A stretch of 64,000 nt of DNA from Vibrio splendidus (GCF_024347615.1 NZ_AP025509.1:372001-436000); one strand, 5' to 3'. Positions 56,401-63,649 are shown, counted from the stretch's first letter. The notes: a model not told the origin generated them from the letters alone. Numbers and translations are program-made.

Positions 56401-57709
56401 GGCGATTGATAGCGTGAACTACACAGGCGCTGACGGTATATTTACTGATAATGGCGATGGAACATTCAGCTTTGCACCGAACGCAAACTTCGACGGCGAT
56501 GTTAGCCTCGATGTGGTGGTGACCGATGAAGATGGTGCAACGACGGCCACGACGGCAAGCATTGATGTTCTTCCAATTAACGATCCACCAGTATCGGGTG
56601 ACTTGGCATACAGCATTGATGAAGATGGTTCGATTACTCTGACTCAAGAGCAGTTGCTATCTCAAGCATCTGATGTGGATGGCGATGACCTGACCGCAAG
56701 CAACCTAAGCGCAGGCGACAATGCATCCGTTGTTGATAATGGCGATGGCACCTTTACGGTAACGCCAGATGCTAACTTCAATGGCGATATCGACCTAAGC
56801 TTTGATATTTCGGACGGTGCTGAGTCAATTGTGGCGAACGCCGATCTGACGGTTAACCCTGTTAATGACCTGCCAACTAACGACGATGTTTATGCCAATG
56901 TTGATGAAGACAACACCATTACTATCACGCAGGAGCAGTTACTTGCGAATGCCGCGGATATTGAAGGTGATGAGCTTGTCGCTTCCGACTTAACCTTAGT
57001 GGGTGACGATGCAACGATTGTCGACAATGGCGATGGCACGTTCTCAATCACTCCAAGCGAGAACTTCAATGGCTACATCGATGTTGCCTACAGCATCAGC
57101 GATGGCGACACACCAATTGCCGCTAACTTAGGCTTGACGGTTGATCCAGTTAACGACGCGCCAATTGTTTCTGCTGATGTGGCGATAACCATTGAAGAGG
57201 ATGGCTCATACACCATTACTCAAGAAGAGCTCCTACAATTCGCGACTGACATCGAAGACGATGACATGACCGCAATTATCGGAGAGCCGGGTGATGAAAC
57301 AACCGTAACCGGTACCGTGTTGGATGCTGAAACTGGCAATCCAATCGCAGGTGCGGATGTGACGTTAACCGACAATGCGGGTCACTCTTACACAGCGGTG
57401 ACCGATCAATCAGGTAACTACTCTGTGAGCGGTCCTGTTGTTGACCAAGGTACCGTTACTATTGAACAAGAAGGCTCTATTACTAGCAGCTTCCTAGTTC
57501 CAGCTGGTGAAGATACCAACGGTGGCGTAACTGCAATATCTGAAGTACTTGAAGAAACAGATATGCGTATCGTGGTCACATGGGGTGAAAGCCCACGTGA
57601 TATGGACAACCATCTATGGCTCTACGATACAGAAAATGGCAACGAGCTAGACCATATTTATTATCGCGACATGAGCCATGATTTGGGTGAAGGTAATGTC
57701 GTTCAGTAA
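41438..57709 (+). CDS. Giant tandem-95/cadherin-like repeat adhesin, 5' part ending at a premature stop
   Basis: A 5,423-residue fragment of a surface adhesin. Residues 1-220 are low-complexity, rich in Q, N, A, G and acids. Then about 45 repeats of roughly 95 residues follow, each with a hydrophobic start, an EDGS-type turn, DxDGD and DNGDG calcium-type loops, and an ENFNGD motif. Several non-repeat domains are inserted: about 2136-2379, a DUF4114-like one at about 3210-3350 (GFEDLYGGGDADY), and a jelly-roll-like one at about 4388-4558. A carboxypeptidase-regulatory-like domain lies at about 5287-5355, then a DUF2135-like domain (TWGESPRDMDNHLW) that is cut by TAA. No RTX nonapeptides or signal peptide. 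Without its C-terminus this product should not be exported by type I secretion. Confidence 0.93.
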   Translation: MAGENNQNNQNEDLNDAVEQTDTNDAGTPSQQQNQQNQQNTIASTIATGAENTDAADEVNQALEDNPSGAGNAEDASASGAAVQEETPESDGDSDAAQSNVVGGAASEAGSDNAAGSGGGAGAGAQAVGGDNAESATGGADAEGNEEQGQAARTSAAPSETSSESDDQQVGDELDSQTVEETFAVDVQASDEETISEVEDDFDSETVSETFKIKVESDNDAPEAEQDLAYIIDEDGSITFTQEQLLEYASDVDGDELVASNVQVGADATVQDNGDGTFTVVPSSDFNGELGLTFDISDGQETISSAIDLTVRPINDAPVPEDKTFEIEEDGTLVFTDADLLSGATDIEGDNLTVEGVTYDGGDGILTDNGNGTYTFAPNENFNGDVNFGFDVSDGTDTVSANIDVSVTAVDDAPVSGDLAYSVDEDGSIRLSQEQLLSQASDVEGDDLTASGLTVGGDATVVANDDGSFTITPDENFNGDIDISFDISDGTNTVQASADLTVNPVNDLPVPQDQQFSVEEDGTLIFTDADLLTGATDIEGDNLTVEGVTYDGGEGILTDNGNGTYTFAPNENFNGDVNFGFDVSDGTDTVSANIDVSVTAVDDAPVSGDLAYSIDEDGSIRLSQEQLLSQASDVEGDDLTASGLTVGGDATVVANDDGSFTITPDENFNGDIDISFDISDGINTVQASADLTVNPVNDLPVPQDQQFSVEEDGTLIFTDADLLTGATDIEGDNLTVEGVTYDGGDGILTDNGNGTYTFAPNENFNGDVNFGFDVSDGTDTVSANIDVSVTAVDDAPVSGDLAYSIDEDGSIRLSQEQLLSQASDVEGDDLTASSLTVDGDATVVANDDGSFTITPDENFNGDIDISFDISDGTNTVQASADLTVNPVNDLPVPQDQQFSVEEDGTLIFTDADLLTGATDIEGDNLTVEDVTYDGGDGILTDNGNGTYTFAPNENFNGDVNFGFDVSDGTDTVSANIDVSVTAVDDAPVSGDLAYSIDEDGSIRLSQEQLLSQASDVEGDDLTASGLTVGGDATVVVNDDGSFTITPDENFNGDIDISFDISDGSNTVQASADLTVNPVNDLPVPQDQQFSIAEDGTLLFTDADLLTGATDVEGDNLTVEGITYEGTDGVLTDLGEGSYSFAPNENFNGDVSFSFDVSDGTDTVSANIDVSVTPENDPPVAGSTSYTVNEDNSITISDAQLLATSSDIEGDVSIDSVTYSGSDGVLEINGNGTYTFSPNENFSGEIALDVVVADEDGATDATTAGINVLEVNDPPVAGPTSYTIDEDSVLTFSESQVLLNASDVEGDVELVGISYDGPEGIFSVNGDGTCSFAPNENFNGQVQLDVTIRDEDGAEVETVINVDVLPINDAPVSGDLAYNVNEDGSITLSQEQLLSQASDVEGEDLTASDLTVDGNATVTANDDGSFTIVPDANFNGDIDIQFNITDGTDTVQATADLTVNPVNDLPVPQDQQFSIAEDGTLQFTDADLLTGATDIDGDDLTVEGISYTGGDGVLTDHGDGTYTFAPNENFNGDVNFSFDVSDGTETVSANIDVSVTPENDPPVAGSTSYMVNEDNAITISDEQLLANSSDVEGEVSIDSVTYSGTDGVFQDNGDGSYTFLPNENFSGDISLDVIVADEDGSIDETTAGITVLEVNDPPVAGPTSYTIDEDSVLTFSESQILVNASDVEGDVELVGINYDGEDGIFTVNGDGTCSFAPNENFNGQVQLGVTIQDADGATVETQINVDVLPINDPPVSGDLAYTINEDSSITLSQDQLLARAGDIDSENLEAINLSTDENATIEQNDDGSYTITPDADYNGDLDLSFDIIDNDGGEVQVGLDITVNPLNDLPQAQNQQFTIEEDGTLLFTDEDLLAGASDIDGDELSIENVLYTGADGVLSDNGDGTYSFAPNENFNGDVQFSFDVSDGTGSTAAVIDVSVTPENDPPVAGSTSYTVQEDGQITISDEQLLANSSDVEGDVALSSVSYTGDDGSFVDNGNGTYTFTPNENFDGDISLDVVVVDEGGATATTTAGIDVIAVNDGPETSGIQAEVDEDNSITITQEQLLANATDVEGDELTATNLQTNDPDATIVANDDGSFTITHTENFNGELDFTYSINDADNEVLTTLDLTVNPVNDAPEAGEEIFIQAQEDQTVGVTLREEPALRLDQAPENGIIEANVNDEWVVLEVGQEVPADTEVRFVPSEGALAEGTHTTQIGTFDDNASVDDWGTEVDPYTREFSDGDLTVTVQSNDDPLGAWNGNTHIGHGLGDTDRQGLSGDEKLTISVEGQDINEISFHLDGLGGWFMEESRHFTEVEIKAFNEDGDLIDSMTYHKEDRGTFETDYTLTVDQPVSYFELGTVQGNGTYVVQNMTVSQTCHDEAVFTSIGVDGSEITETVELNIHAGDNEIELTADLPNITVDTDGSAQFASVVITEEQLLAQASDIDGDDLDIENLELVGENSEHATLTDNGDGTWTVTPDENFHGEIELGYQVTDGELTDSNIININFESVNDAPIVSGPIVLSTDEDEGITFSADDLLANTTDVEGDTLSISDITYGGDNGDLVDNGDGTFTFMPNENFNGEIDIDYKVFDGTDEVATHLDLTVVPVNDVPVPGEPLHTQMLENGSMIIEAKDLLSGATDVDGDILHVENLLLADQTQGTLTDNGDNTFTFEPAENFSGEVNLTFNISDGQASAPSTARVDVEIVNEGPEVSGPIEAAVDEDGSITITQEDLLANATDVDGDNLEAVNFATNDPNAVIVENSDGSFTITPSADFFGEIEFTYDVTDAIETVAADLNLTVNPINDAPDVPDMSFATEDGQAITITEAELLAQATDVEGDELSVVNVTSASETVEVTDNGDGTYTLTPEQGFFGNVDLAFDVSDGTDVVAANIDLKVEFVNDAPEATPMVADVDEDGSILVTQEMLLENASDQDGDELFASALETNDPNASIVDNGDGTYTVTPSENFNGDIAFTYEVSDGELSTSNDMTLTVNPVNDIPIVAPGMYHIEEDGSILFTQEDLLSGAIDLDGDDLSVTSINYSGDEGTITDNGDGTFSFVPEEHFSGDLQFSFTVTDGTDEVEQDLNVHIEAVADAPDLVITDGDGVNVDDQAILVEPGGIVELNIAAALVDQDLSETLTVTVDGVPEGSVIQYDNEGVLNDQENGITSYNDTEITVTFEGETAGYQNAAGYYKVDEDGNITGVEVVYENASQVGGGGDLVPGQDQFSFQVEEGESFNLFLIPNGHQHNDFDAMQDGQYEFRAEDGSPANMDTVDPQLVFVAADGTETVIQGQNGDAIFHGGSSSQLNQDGIEHTRTTVNEDGELVYGFEDLYGGGDADYTDFNFTIDVGEVNSQIYSGEVTVGPDGTVNLPTTAIENSLQIQLPEDFNEQLEVHVTATATELSNDDSETVSQTIYINATGAHIEHAPEALPVAATVEEDGSITITQEDLLANARDLDGDQLTALNLATDDDSVTITDNGDGTYTLTPDADFNGDVSFTFDVSDGDDVVSTNLELTVSPVNDGPEAQDQAFTVGEDGVLTFNDQDLLTGATDIEGDDLSVEGVTYTGADGVLTDNGDGTYSFAPNENFNGDVNFSFNVSDGTDTVSANIDVSVTPENDPPVAGSTSYTVHEDNSITISNEQLLANSSDIEGEVAIDNVTYSGSDGVLEINGDGTYTFSPNENFNGEVSLDVVVTDEDGATEATTAGITVLEVNDPPVAGPTSYTVDEDSVLTFNESQVLLNASDIEGDVELVEINYDGPDGIFSINGDGTCSFAPNENFNGQVQLDVTIQDEDGAQVDTFITVDVLPINDVPVSGDLAYSVEEDGSITLSQEQLLSQASDVDGDDLTASNLIVDGEATVVANDDGSFTITPDANFNGDIDLTFDISDGTDTLVATADLTVNPVNDLPQPQDQTFSIGEDGILNFTDEDLLTGATDIDGDDLSVEGVTYTGADGVLTDNGDGSYSFAPNENFNGDVNFSFDVSDGTDTVQANIDVSVTPENDPPVAGSTSYTVHEDNSITISDEQLLANSSDIEGDVAVDSVTYTGANGVFEDNGDGTYTFSPNENFNGDVSLNVVVTDEEGATEATTAGITVLEVNDPPIAGVTTYSVNEDEVITISSEQLLANASDIEGEVAIDSVNYTGADGIFTDNGDGTFSFAPNANFDGDVSLDVVVTDEDGATATTTANIDVLPVNDAPVSGDLAYSVDEDGSITLSQEQLLAQASDVDGDDLTAANLTVGGDATVTANDDGSFTITPDANFNGDIDLNFDITDGDATLQATADLTVNPVNDLPTVGEPQFVTQEDTSFTFTEEQLLQNAGDIDGDNLSVENVASDSGTLVDNGDGTYTFAPNENFDGNVNVTFDVNDGTATVPADATIDVQSVVDMPELSIASDLVIASDNFESGSNGWNTGTESSQGFESGDMLGRIGGTGGDEAVSKTYDIPSDVSEVNISFSFYEIDSWDGESFQIFVGGEELTSLDNSAFQTQDGTTTLYDSAGNEVGEVVHGVSQGEGFSGWNDQAHQINLTVPVEDGQLELGFGSTLNQGVSDESFGIDNIEITVSDADYQIIGTEDTPVPLDIDAALTDTDGSENLAILIEDVPEGSSLSAGTDNGDGTWSLQPGELEGLEFIPSGDFNGDVVLTVNATSTDVDTGTTATATQDVTIHISPANDAPEVDGDISAVTAEDNSITLTQEQLLEHAVDIDGDDLSAINLTTNDENATVEMNDDGSFTITPSENFNGNIEFSYDVTDGEEMVAAGLDLTVTPVNDAPEPQDQAFTIGEDGVLNFTDADLLTGATDVEGDDLTVEGVTYTGADGVLTDNGDGSYSFAPNENFNGDVNFSFDVSDGTDTVQANIDVSVTPENDPPVAGSTSYTVHEDNSITISNEQLLANSSDIEGEVAIDSVTYTDSDGVFEDNGDGTYTFSPNENFNGDVSLAVVVTDEEGATEATTAGITVLEVNDPPIAGSTSYSVNEDEVITISAEQLLANSSDIEGEVAIDSVNYTGADGIFTDNGDGTFSFAPNANFDGDVSLDVVVTDEDGATTATTASIDVLPINDPPVSGDLAYSIDEDGSITLTQEQLLSQASDVDGDDLTASNLSAGDNASVVDNGDGTFTVTPDANFNGDIDLSFDISDGAESIVANADLTVNPVNDLPTNDDVYANVDEDNTITITQEQLLANAADIEGDELVASDLTLVGDDATIVDNGDGTFSITPSENFNGYIDVAYSISDGDTPIAANLGLTVDPVNDAPIVSADVAITIEEDGSYTITQEELLQFATDIEDDDMTAIIGEPGDETTVTGTVLDAETGNPIAGADVTLTDNAGHSYTAVTDQSGNYSVSGPVVDQGTVTIEQEGSITSSFLVPAGEDTNGGVTAISEVLEETDMRIVVTWGESPRDMDNHLWLYDTENGNELDHIYYRDMSHDLGEGNVVQ
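42386..44953 (+). repeat. 573-bp (191-residue) tandem double-repeat array in the adhesin
   Basis: Two alternating 95-residue repeat types (A: PVSGDLAYS..DEDGS; B: PVPQDQQFS..EEDGT) form a 191-residue unit. Unit starts at 42668, 43241, 43814 and 44387 are exactly 573 bp apart, with half a unit before the first and a diverging half at the end. Protein copies are almost identical, whereas the DNA differs at many third codon positions (about 23 of the first 150 bases between units 1 and 2, giving one residue change). Confidence 0.9.
57707..57709 (+). other. In-frame nonsense codon (TAA) interrupting the adhesin
   Basis: Reading ...GNVVQ-TAA-DVDDTNGG..., the frame is open on both sides for 5,423 and 1,939 codons. 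The stop falls inside a DUF2135/YfaP-like domain whose two halves match the family before and after it. One base change from TTA, CAA, AAA or GAA would create it; a Leu is common just before the D-x-DD segment of such domains, from memory. Confidence 0.9.
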
Positions 57710-57712
57710 GAT

Positions 57713-60700
57713 GTGGATGACACGAATGGTGGTGGCCCTGAAACCATCACTATTCCAAATTATCAAGATGCTGACATGCACTATTCAGTACACAACTACA
57801 CCAGCAGAAGTTGGGATGTGGATGGTGTTGAAGATGTACAGGTTCAGGTGTTTGTTGGCGATACATTGGTTGAAACCTTTAGTCCTGACTTATCTGAAAA
57901 CCCATCGGGTGACCACTGGCATGTATTCGATATCGTGAACGGCGTTATTGTTCCAAGCCAAGATGTCGGTACACAAAACGCGTTTGATTTGCCAACGGCA
58001 GAAGAAGCGCTTGCGAATGAAAACAGCATTGATATCTCTGAATTACTAACCGGCGACGAAGATGGCGACTCTGTTGATACCGATGGTAACGAACCAAGTG
58101 TTGGTGGTATTTCCATCGACAACGCGCTAATCACTGACAATGGTGACGGCACTTACACCATTACACCGGAAGAGAACTTCAACGGTGAATTCTCCATTAG
58201 CTACAACGTGGACGATGGCAACGGAGGGGTTACGCCTGCGGAACTTGACGTTACCGTAACAGCAGTTAACAACCTTTCGGTTATTTACGACCACGACTAC
58301 ACCATTAATGAAGATGGCTCGCTGACCTTTACCGATGAACAGCTATTGGTTGGTGCAACGGATATTGATGGCGATGACCTTTCTGTCGAGTCGGTTAATT
58401 ACGAAGGCACCGACGGTGTGTTTACGGATAACGGCGATGGCACTTACACCTTCGCTCCAAACGAGAACTTCAATGGTAATGTCGACCTCACTTACGATGT
58501 GAGCGATGGTACTGATGTTGTATCGGCGAATATTGATGTTCAAGTGGTTCCAATCAATGACGTACCAGTTGCAGGCACAACCTCTTACAGCGTTGAAGAA
58601 GACGGCAGTATTACCCTAAGCGATGCACAACTTCTGGCGAACAGCTCGGACGTTGAAGGGGAAGTGTTTGTCAGCGATGTAAGCTACAGCGGCACTGATG
58701 GTGTATTCACTGATAATGGTGATGGTACTTACACCTTTGCTCCAAACGAAAACTTTAACGGTGACATCAGTCTTGATGTCTCTGTTATGGATGAAGATGG
58801 CGCAACCGCTGAAACAACCGCAGGTATCGACGTCATTGCTGTTAATGACTTGCCAGTTGCAGGTTCAACGACCTACAGCGTTGACGAAGATAACGTGATT
58901 ACCATCTCTGAAGCACAGCTTCTTGCGAACAGCTCAGACATTGAAGGTGATGTATCCGTTAGCGACGTTTCCTACTCAGGCGCAGACGGTATCTTTACTG
59001 ACAATGGTGATGGTACTTACAGCTTCGCACCAAATGAAAACTTCAACGGCAATGTCAGCCTAGATGTCACCGTTGCTGATGAAGAGGGTGCAACGGCTGA
59101 AACCACTGCGGGTATTGAAGTTATCGCGGTTAACGACGCGCCAGTGTCAGGTGACTTGGCTTACTCAGTGGGTGAAGATGGTTCAATCACACTAAGCCAA
59201 GAGCAGCTGCTTGCTCAAGCATCGGATGTGGACGGCGATGATCTTACCGCTGCCAACCTAACTGCGGGTGATAACGCTACCGTTACGGCAAACGATGATG
59301 GTTCATTTACCATTACTCCGGATGCCGACTTCAATGGCGATATTGACCTAAGCTTCGACCTTTCTGATGGTACTGAAGCAGTTGTTGCAACGGCCGACCT
59401 TACTGTGAATCCAGTGAATGACATCGCGGTTGTAGAAGATGTCGCTTACACCATTGAAGAAGACGGTTCACTTACCTTTACAGACGAGCAACTGCTAGCG
59501 GGTGCTTCTGATATTGATGGTGATGAGCTTTCAGTTGCCGATGTGTCTTACACTGGCGCAGAGGGTGTGTTCACCGACAATGGCGATGGCACTTACACCT
59601 TTGCACCGAACGAGAACTTCAATGGTGACGTAAGTCTGGACTTCTCGGTATCTGACGGTACAGAAACGGTTGATGCAAATATCGACGTAACGGTAACAGA
59701 CGTTAACGATGCACCAGTGGCAGGCGCAACGTCTTACCAAATGAACGAAGATGGCACTATTACATTGAGCCCTGAGCAGTTGATTGCTAATAGCTCCGAT
59801 GTGGACGGTGAAGTGTCGCTTGATAGCGTGAGCTATTCAGGTGCAGACGGTATCTTGGTTCAAAATGAAGATGGTTCGGTAACGTTCGCACCAAACGAAA
59901 ACTTTAACGGTGACATCAACCTTGATGTGACGGTTATTGATGACGACGGTGCGACAGCTCAGACTACCGCTGGTATTGAAGTCATTGCAGTTAACGACGC
60001 ACCAGTGGCCGGAAACGTGGCTTACTCGGTTGATGAAGATGGTTCAATTACGCTATCTCAAGAGCAGTTGCTGGCTAACGCATCCGATGTTGATGGTGAT
60101 GCACTGACCGCAAGCAACCTATCTGCAGGTGACAATGCGACCGTAACAGCGAACGATGATGGTTCATTTACTATCACTCCGGATGCTGACTTCAACGGAG
60201 ACATAGACCTAAGCTTCGATGTTTCAGATGGCCTTGAAACTGTTCAAGCTGGCGTCGACCTAACGGTTAACCCAGTCAATGACCTACCAACAGCAGAAGA
60301 CCAAAACTTTACCGTTGAGGAAGATGGTACGTTAACCTTCACTGACGCTGACCTATTAGCAGGTGCTGCAGACATTGACGGCGATGACTTGTCTATCGCT
60401 GACGTGTCTTACACGGGCGCAGAGGGCGTGTTCACTGACAACGGTGATGGCACTTACAGCTTTGCTCCAAACGAGAACTTCAATGGCGATGTAAACCTTG
60501 GCTTCACAGTGACTGATGGCACTGAGACAGTCGATGCGAATATTGGTGTGACGGTAACGGATGTTAACGATGCGCCAGTAGCGGGTTCAACGTCTTACCA
60601 AATGAACGAAGATGGCACGATAACCATTAGCCCTGAGCAGTTGATTGCTAATAGCTCTGACGTTGATGGCGAAGTGTCGCTTGAAAGCGTGACTTACTCA

Positions 60701-63529
60701 GGCTCTGACGGCACCTTGGTTCAAAACGATAATGGGTCTGTGACCTTCACGCCAAGCGAGAACTTTAATGGTGATATTAGCCTAGACGTAGTAGTAACCG
60801 ACGATGACGGTGCAACTGCGACAACAACGGCGGGTATCGAAGTTCTGGCTGTGAACGATGGACCAGAATCTGAGGATGTGAAACTAACCACAGCCGAAGA
60901 CAGCACCATCCTTATCACACAAGACATGTTGTTAGCTCAAGCTACCGACATCGATAACACCGCAGATGAGCTGTCAGCTTCTGGTCTACAAATCGACTCT
61001 AGCTTGGGTGAGTTGCTAGACAACGAAGATGGTACTTGGTCATTTACGCCAAACGAGAACTTCAATGGCGATGTGCCAATGACGTTTAACGTTAGCGATG
61101 GCCAAGAGACAATCTCAGTCGACGGCAACATCGATGTCACGCCAGTGAACGATGCACCTGAAGCACCAATGATTGAGATGCAAGGCGAAGAAGATGTGGT
61201 CATGGTGATTGACCCTGCTTACATCGCAGATCAAGTAACAGACCTTGATGGCGACGAGATCAGCATCGAGAGCATCACAGTTCGAGCTCCAGCGAACGCA
61301 ACCTTAACTCAGCAACCAGACGGTATGTATCACTTAGTGACTACTCAAGACTTTAATGGCTTAGTAGAACTCGGTTATCAAGCTACTGACGGTGAAGAAG
61401 TGGTTGATGGCTCGCTGAATGTGGATGTCATTCCTGTTAACGACGCACCGTTTAACGTCGGCAACGCAATGATGACCACAAACGAAGATGGCGCGTTCAC
61501 CTTCGATGCTGGCGACTTGATGAACTTGTTCGGTGACATTGATACCGCTGACCTTGTTGTTTCTCGCATTATCACCGCAGACGGTGAAGATGGCGGAGAA
61601 GTAACAGACAACGGTGATGGTACTTGGACATTCACACCAACAGGCGACTTTGCGGGTGTTTCTGACCTACAAGTTGTCGTGAGTGACGGTGAGTTCGAAA
61701 CGGTTCTCGATGTTCCTGTGTTCGTACGTCCTGTCGCAGATGGCGCGGTTATTTCAACTGACCATGACGGTCCATTGGTGTTCGGTGAGGATGAAACCGG
61801 TCACTTAGGACTGAATGTTGGCCTAGTCGATGATTCAGAAACACTAAGTAACCTAGTGATGACAGGTTTCCCTGTTGGATTCGAGGTAACAGATGGTGTG
61901 AATACCGTGATGATCACCGAGCCGGGTCAATACATCGACCTGTTCGATTGGGATATTTCAAACATTCAAATGACGCCGCCTGAAGACTTCCATGGTGAAT
62001 TCTTCGTAACAGTAAGCGCAACAACGGTTGATTATGGAGATGAGCCTGAAGCGTTTGAAGATGGCATCGATTCAGGTGACTTCGAAACTGTGGCGGGTGA
62101 TTCCATCATCCTAACTGCTGATGACCTAATCGGTTTAGCTGAGAATGTGGATGCTGACAGCGACGATGAAGTGAAACTGGTTCATCTTGCCGACCGCAGC
62201 CAAGGTGAGATTGTCGATAATGGCGATGGCACTTGGACGTTCACACCAGCACCAGGTTTCACGGGCGAAGCAGACATTGCTTACGTAGTTGATAAAGATG
62301 GCGTGCTTCATGATGAGCAGACTGGCGTGGTCGTGAAAGAGGGCGATTCACAAGAGAATGCAGCACCAGAAGTTAACAGCATCACAACCACTGAAATCGC
62401 AGCCGATGCAACCTTGTCGTTCACTGATGAAGACATGTTAGCGAACCTGACCGATGCAGAAGGCGATAGCTTGAGCATTGAGTCAGTGAGCTTGATGGAA
62501 GGTCAGGGCGTAATTGAGAGCGATAACCAAGGTAACTATCAATTCACACCTGCTGAAGACTACACCGGCGATGTTCAAGTTGGGTTTATAGCGACTGATG
62601 GCGAAAATCGCATCGAAAGCTTCTTCAATGTGGATATCCAAGGCGGAGATGAAGCAGCGGCGAGTGAAGGTTATGCCTTAGCTGATGATGGTTCACTAAC
62701 TATCACGGATGCACAGCTGGTGGATGAGTTGGGCGTGAGTGATTCTGCACAAGTTGTTGATGTTGCAGACGTGAACGATGCTGGCTTCTTTGCCGAATCA
62801 GGTGAAGGTGAGTGGACTTACTGGCCGAACGAAGACTTCGATGGCAATTTAGCGATGAATGTTGAAGTTAACGACGGCGGTGAAGTATCAAGTCACAGCG
62901 TAAGCATCCAAGTGGCCGATGAATCAGTGCAAAGTGATGAACCACAAGTCCAAGCTGCTCAAGAAACAGAAGAGCAACAAGTGGAAGTGGCTCAACAAGC
63001 TGATGACCAAGCTCAAGATGCTGAAACTGAAGACAGTACAGCAGATGTAACCGCGGCACCGGGCGATACTATTTCTATCTCGATTCCAGATGAGGTGAGT
63101 GGTAACGAATCGGTTGATTACGCTGAAATGTCTGGCTTACCTGAGGGTTCCACTGTGAGCAACGCACTGGATAACGGTGATGGTAGCTTCACTATCAGTG
63201 GCAACTTAGAGCAACCGGTATCCGTTGAACTTCCAGAAGGTTACGAAGGGACTAGCGAAATCCAATTCCAAGGTTACGACGAGTTGGGTAGCTCAATAGA
63301 CGGAGCAAGCGGTTCTGTTGAAGTTGAGGTCGATGATCAATACACCATGCAAGGTTCTACTCAAGAGCAGCAACCGGATATGGCAGGTATGGAATCTGGA
63401 GGCAGCGACTGGACAAGTTCAGGTGGTCAAGATCAAGGTGTTGACTTCACGGATGACTCTGGAAGCTTCGATTCAGATTCTCAAACTGGAACCGATCAAG
63501 GCAACGACTTCGACCAAAGCTCGATTTAA
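57713..63529 (+). CDS. Giant tandem-95 repeat adhesin, 3' part beyond the premature stop
   Basis: The same reading frame as the 41438 gene continues for 1,938-1,939 residues: the second half of the DUF2135-like domain (DDTNGGGPETITI, HYSVHNYTS), about 12 further 95-residue repeats, more divergent cadherin-like domains, a Q/E-rich linker (about residues 1740-1780) and a D/S/G/Q-rich C-terminus ending FDQSSI, which should hold the type I secretion signal. The GTG at 57713 has no convincing ribosome site, so it is probably not expressed alone. It is best viewed as the 3' portion of one disrupted gene of 7,362 sense codons, unless the stop is a sequencing error or is bypassed. Confidence 0.85.
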   Translation: MDDTNGGGPETITIPNYQDADMHYSVHNYTSRSWDVDGVEDVQVQVFVGDTLVETFSPDLSENPSGDHWHVFDIVNGVIVPSQDVGTQNAFDLPTAEEALANENSIDISELLTGDEDGDSVDTDGNEPSVGGISIDNALITDNGDGTYTITPEENFNGEFSISYNVDDGNGGVTPAELDVTVTAVNNLSVIYDHDYTINEDGSLTFTDEQLLVGATDIDGDDLSVESVNYEGTDGVFTDNGDGTYTFAPNENFNGNVDLTYDVSDGTDVVSANIDVQVVPINDVPVAGTTSYSVEEDGSITLSDAQLLANSSDVEGEVFVSDVSYSGTDGVFTDNGDGTYTFAPNENFNGDISLDVSVMDEDGATAETTAGIDVIAVNDLPVAGSTTYSVDEDNVITISEAQLLANSSDIEGDVSVSDVSYSGADGIFTDNGDGTYSFAPNENFNGNVSLDVTVADEEGATAETTAGIEVIAVNDAPVSGDLAYSVGEDGSITLSQEQLLAQASDVDGDDLTAANLTAGDNATVTANDDGSFTITPDADFNGDIDLSFDLSDGTEAVVATADLTVNPVNDIAVVEDVAYTIEEDGSLTFTDEQLLAGASDIDGDELSVADVSYTGAEGVFTDNGDGTYTFAPNENFNGDVSLDFSVSDGTETVDANIDVTVTDVNDAPVAGATSYQMNEDGTITLSPEQLIANSSDVDGEVSLDSVSYSGADGILVQNEDGSVTFAPNENFNGDINLDVTVIDDDGATAQTTAGIEVIAVNDAPVAGNVAYSVDEDGSITLSQEQLLANASDVDGDALTASNLSAGDNATVTANDDGSFTITPDADFNGDIDLSFDVSDGLETVQAGVDLTVNPVNDLPTAEDQNFTVEEDGTLTFTDADLLAGAADIDGDDLSIADVSYTGAEGVFTDNGDGTYSFAPNENFNGDVNLGFTVTDGTETVDANIGVTVTDVNDAPVAGSTSYQMNEDGTITISPEQLIANSSDVDGEVSLESVTYSGSDGTLVQNDNGSVTFTPSENFNGDISLDVVVTDDDGATATTTAGIEVLAVNDGPESEDVKLTTAEDSTILITQDMLLAQATDIDNTADELSASGLQIDSSLGELLDNEDGTWSFTPNENFNGDVPMTFNVSDGQETISVDGNIDVTPVNDAPEAPMIEMQGEEDVVMVIDPAYIADQVTDLDGDEISIESITVRAPANATLTQQPDGMYHLVTTQDFNGLVELGYQATDGEEVVDGSLNVDVIPVNDAPFNVGNAMMTTNEDGAFTFDAGDLMNLFGDIDTADLVVSRIITADGEDGGEVTDNGDGTWTFTPTGDFAGVSDLQVVVSDGEFETVLDVPVFVRPVADGAVISTDHDGPLVFGEDETGHLGLNVGLVDDSETLSNLVMTGFPVGFEVTDGVNTVMITEPGQYIDLFDWDISNIQMTPPEDFHGEFFVTVSATTVDYGDEPEAFEDGIDSGDFETVAGDSIILTADDLIGLAENVDADSDDEVKLVHLADRSQGEIVDNGDGTWTFTPAPGFTGEADIAYVVDKDGVLHDEQTGVVVKEGDSQENAAPEVNSITTTEIAADATLSFTDEDMLANLTDAEGDSLSIESVSLMEGQGVIESDNQGNYQFTPAEDYTGDVQVGFIATDGENRIESFFNVDIQGGDEAAASEGYALADDGSLTITDAQLVDELGVSDSAQVVDVADVNDAGFFAESGEGEWTYWPNEDFDGNLAMNVEVNDGGEVSSHSVSIQVADESVQSDEPQVQAAQETEEQQVEVAQQADDQAQDAETEDSTADVTAAPGDTISISIPDEVSGNESVDYAEMSGLPEGSTVSNALDNGDGSFTISGNLEQPVSVELPEGYEGTSEIQFQGYDELGSSIDGASGSVEVEVDDQYTMQGSTQEQQPDMAGMESGGSDWTSSGGQDQGVDFTDDSGSFDSDSQTGTDQGNDFDQSSI

Positions 63530-63608
63530 TCGAGAGGGCTTAGTTTTAGTCTGAACCGACATTTAGTCTAAACCAACAAGTAGATAGGGCAGCGTAAAGT
63601 TGCCCTGA

Positions 63609-63649
63609 GCAAAGCCATGTAGAGTGACCTTTGCATGGCTTTCTTGTTT
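63609..63649 (+). terminator. Rho-independent terminator of the adhesin gene
   Basis: A 9-bp perfect stem aaagccatg (63611-63619) and catggcttt (63634-63642), followed by a T-rich cttgttt. It lies 80 bp beyond the adhesin stop. The rest of 63530-63741 holds no gene. Confidence 0.8.

Noticed and set aside
42386..63000. CRISPR array or RTX nonapeptide repeats
   Set aside because: The repeats are coding, about 285 bp each and head to tail without spacers; GGxGxDxUx nonapeptides were looked for and not found (the YDGGDGILTDNGNG loops are part of the 95-residue repeat).
57713..63529. An independent gene starting at the GTG
   Set aside because: Same frame as the upstream adhesin, starts in the middle of a domain, and has no credible ribosome binding site.
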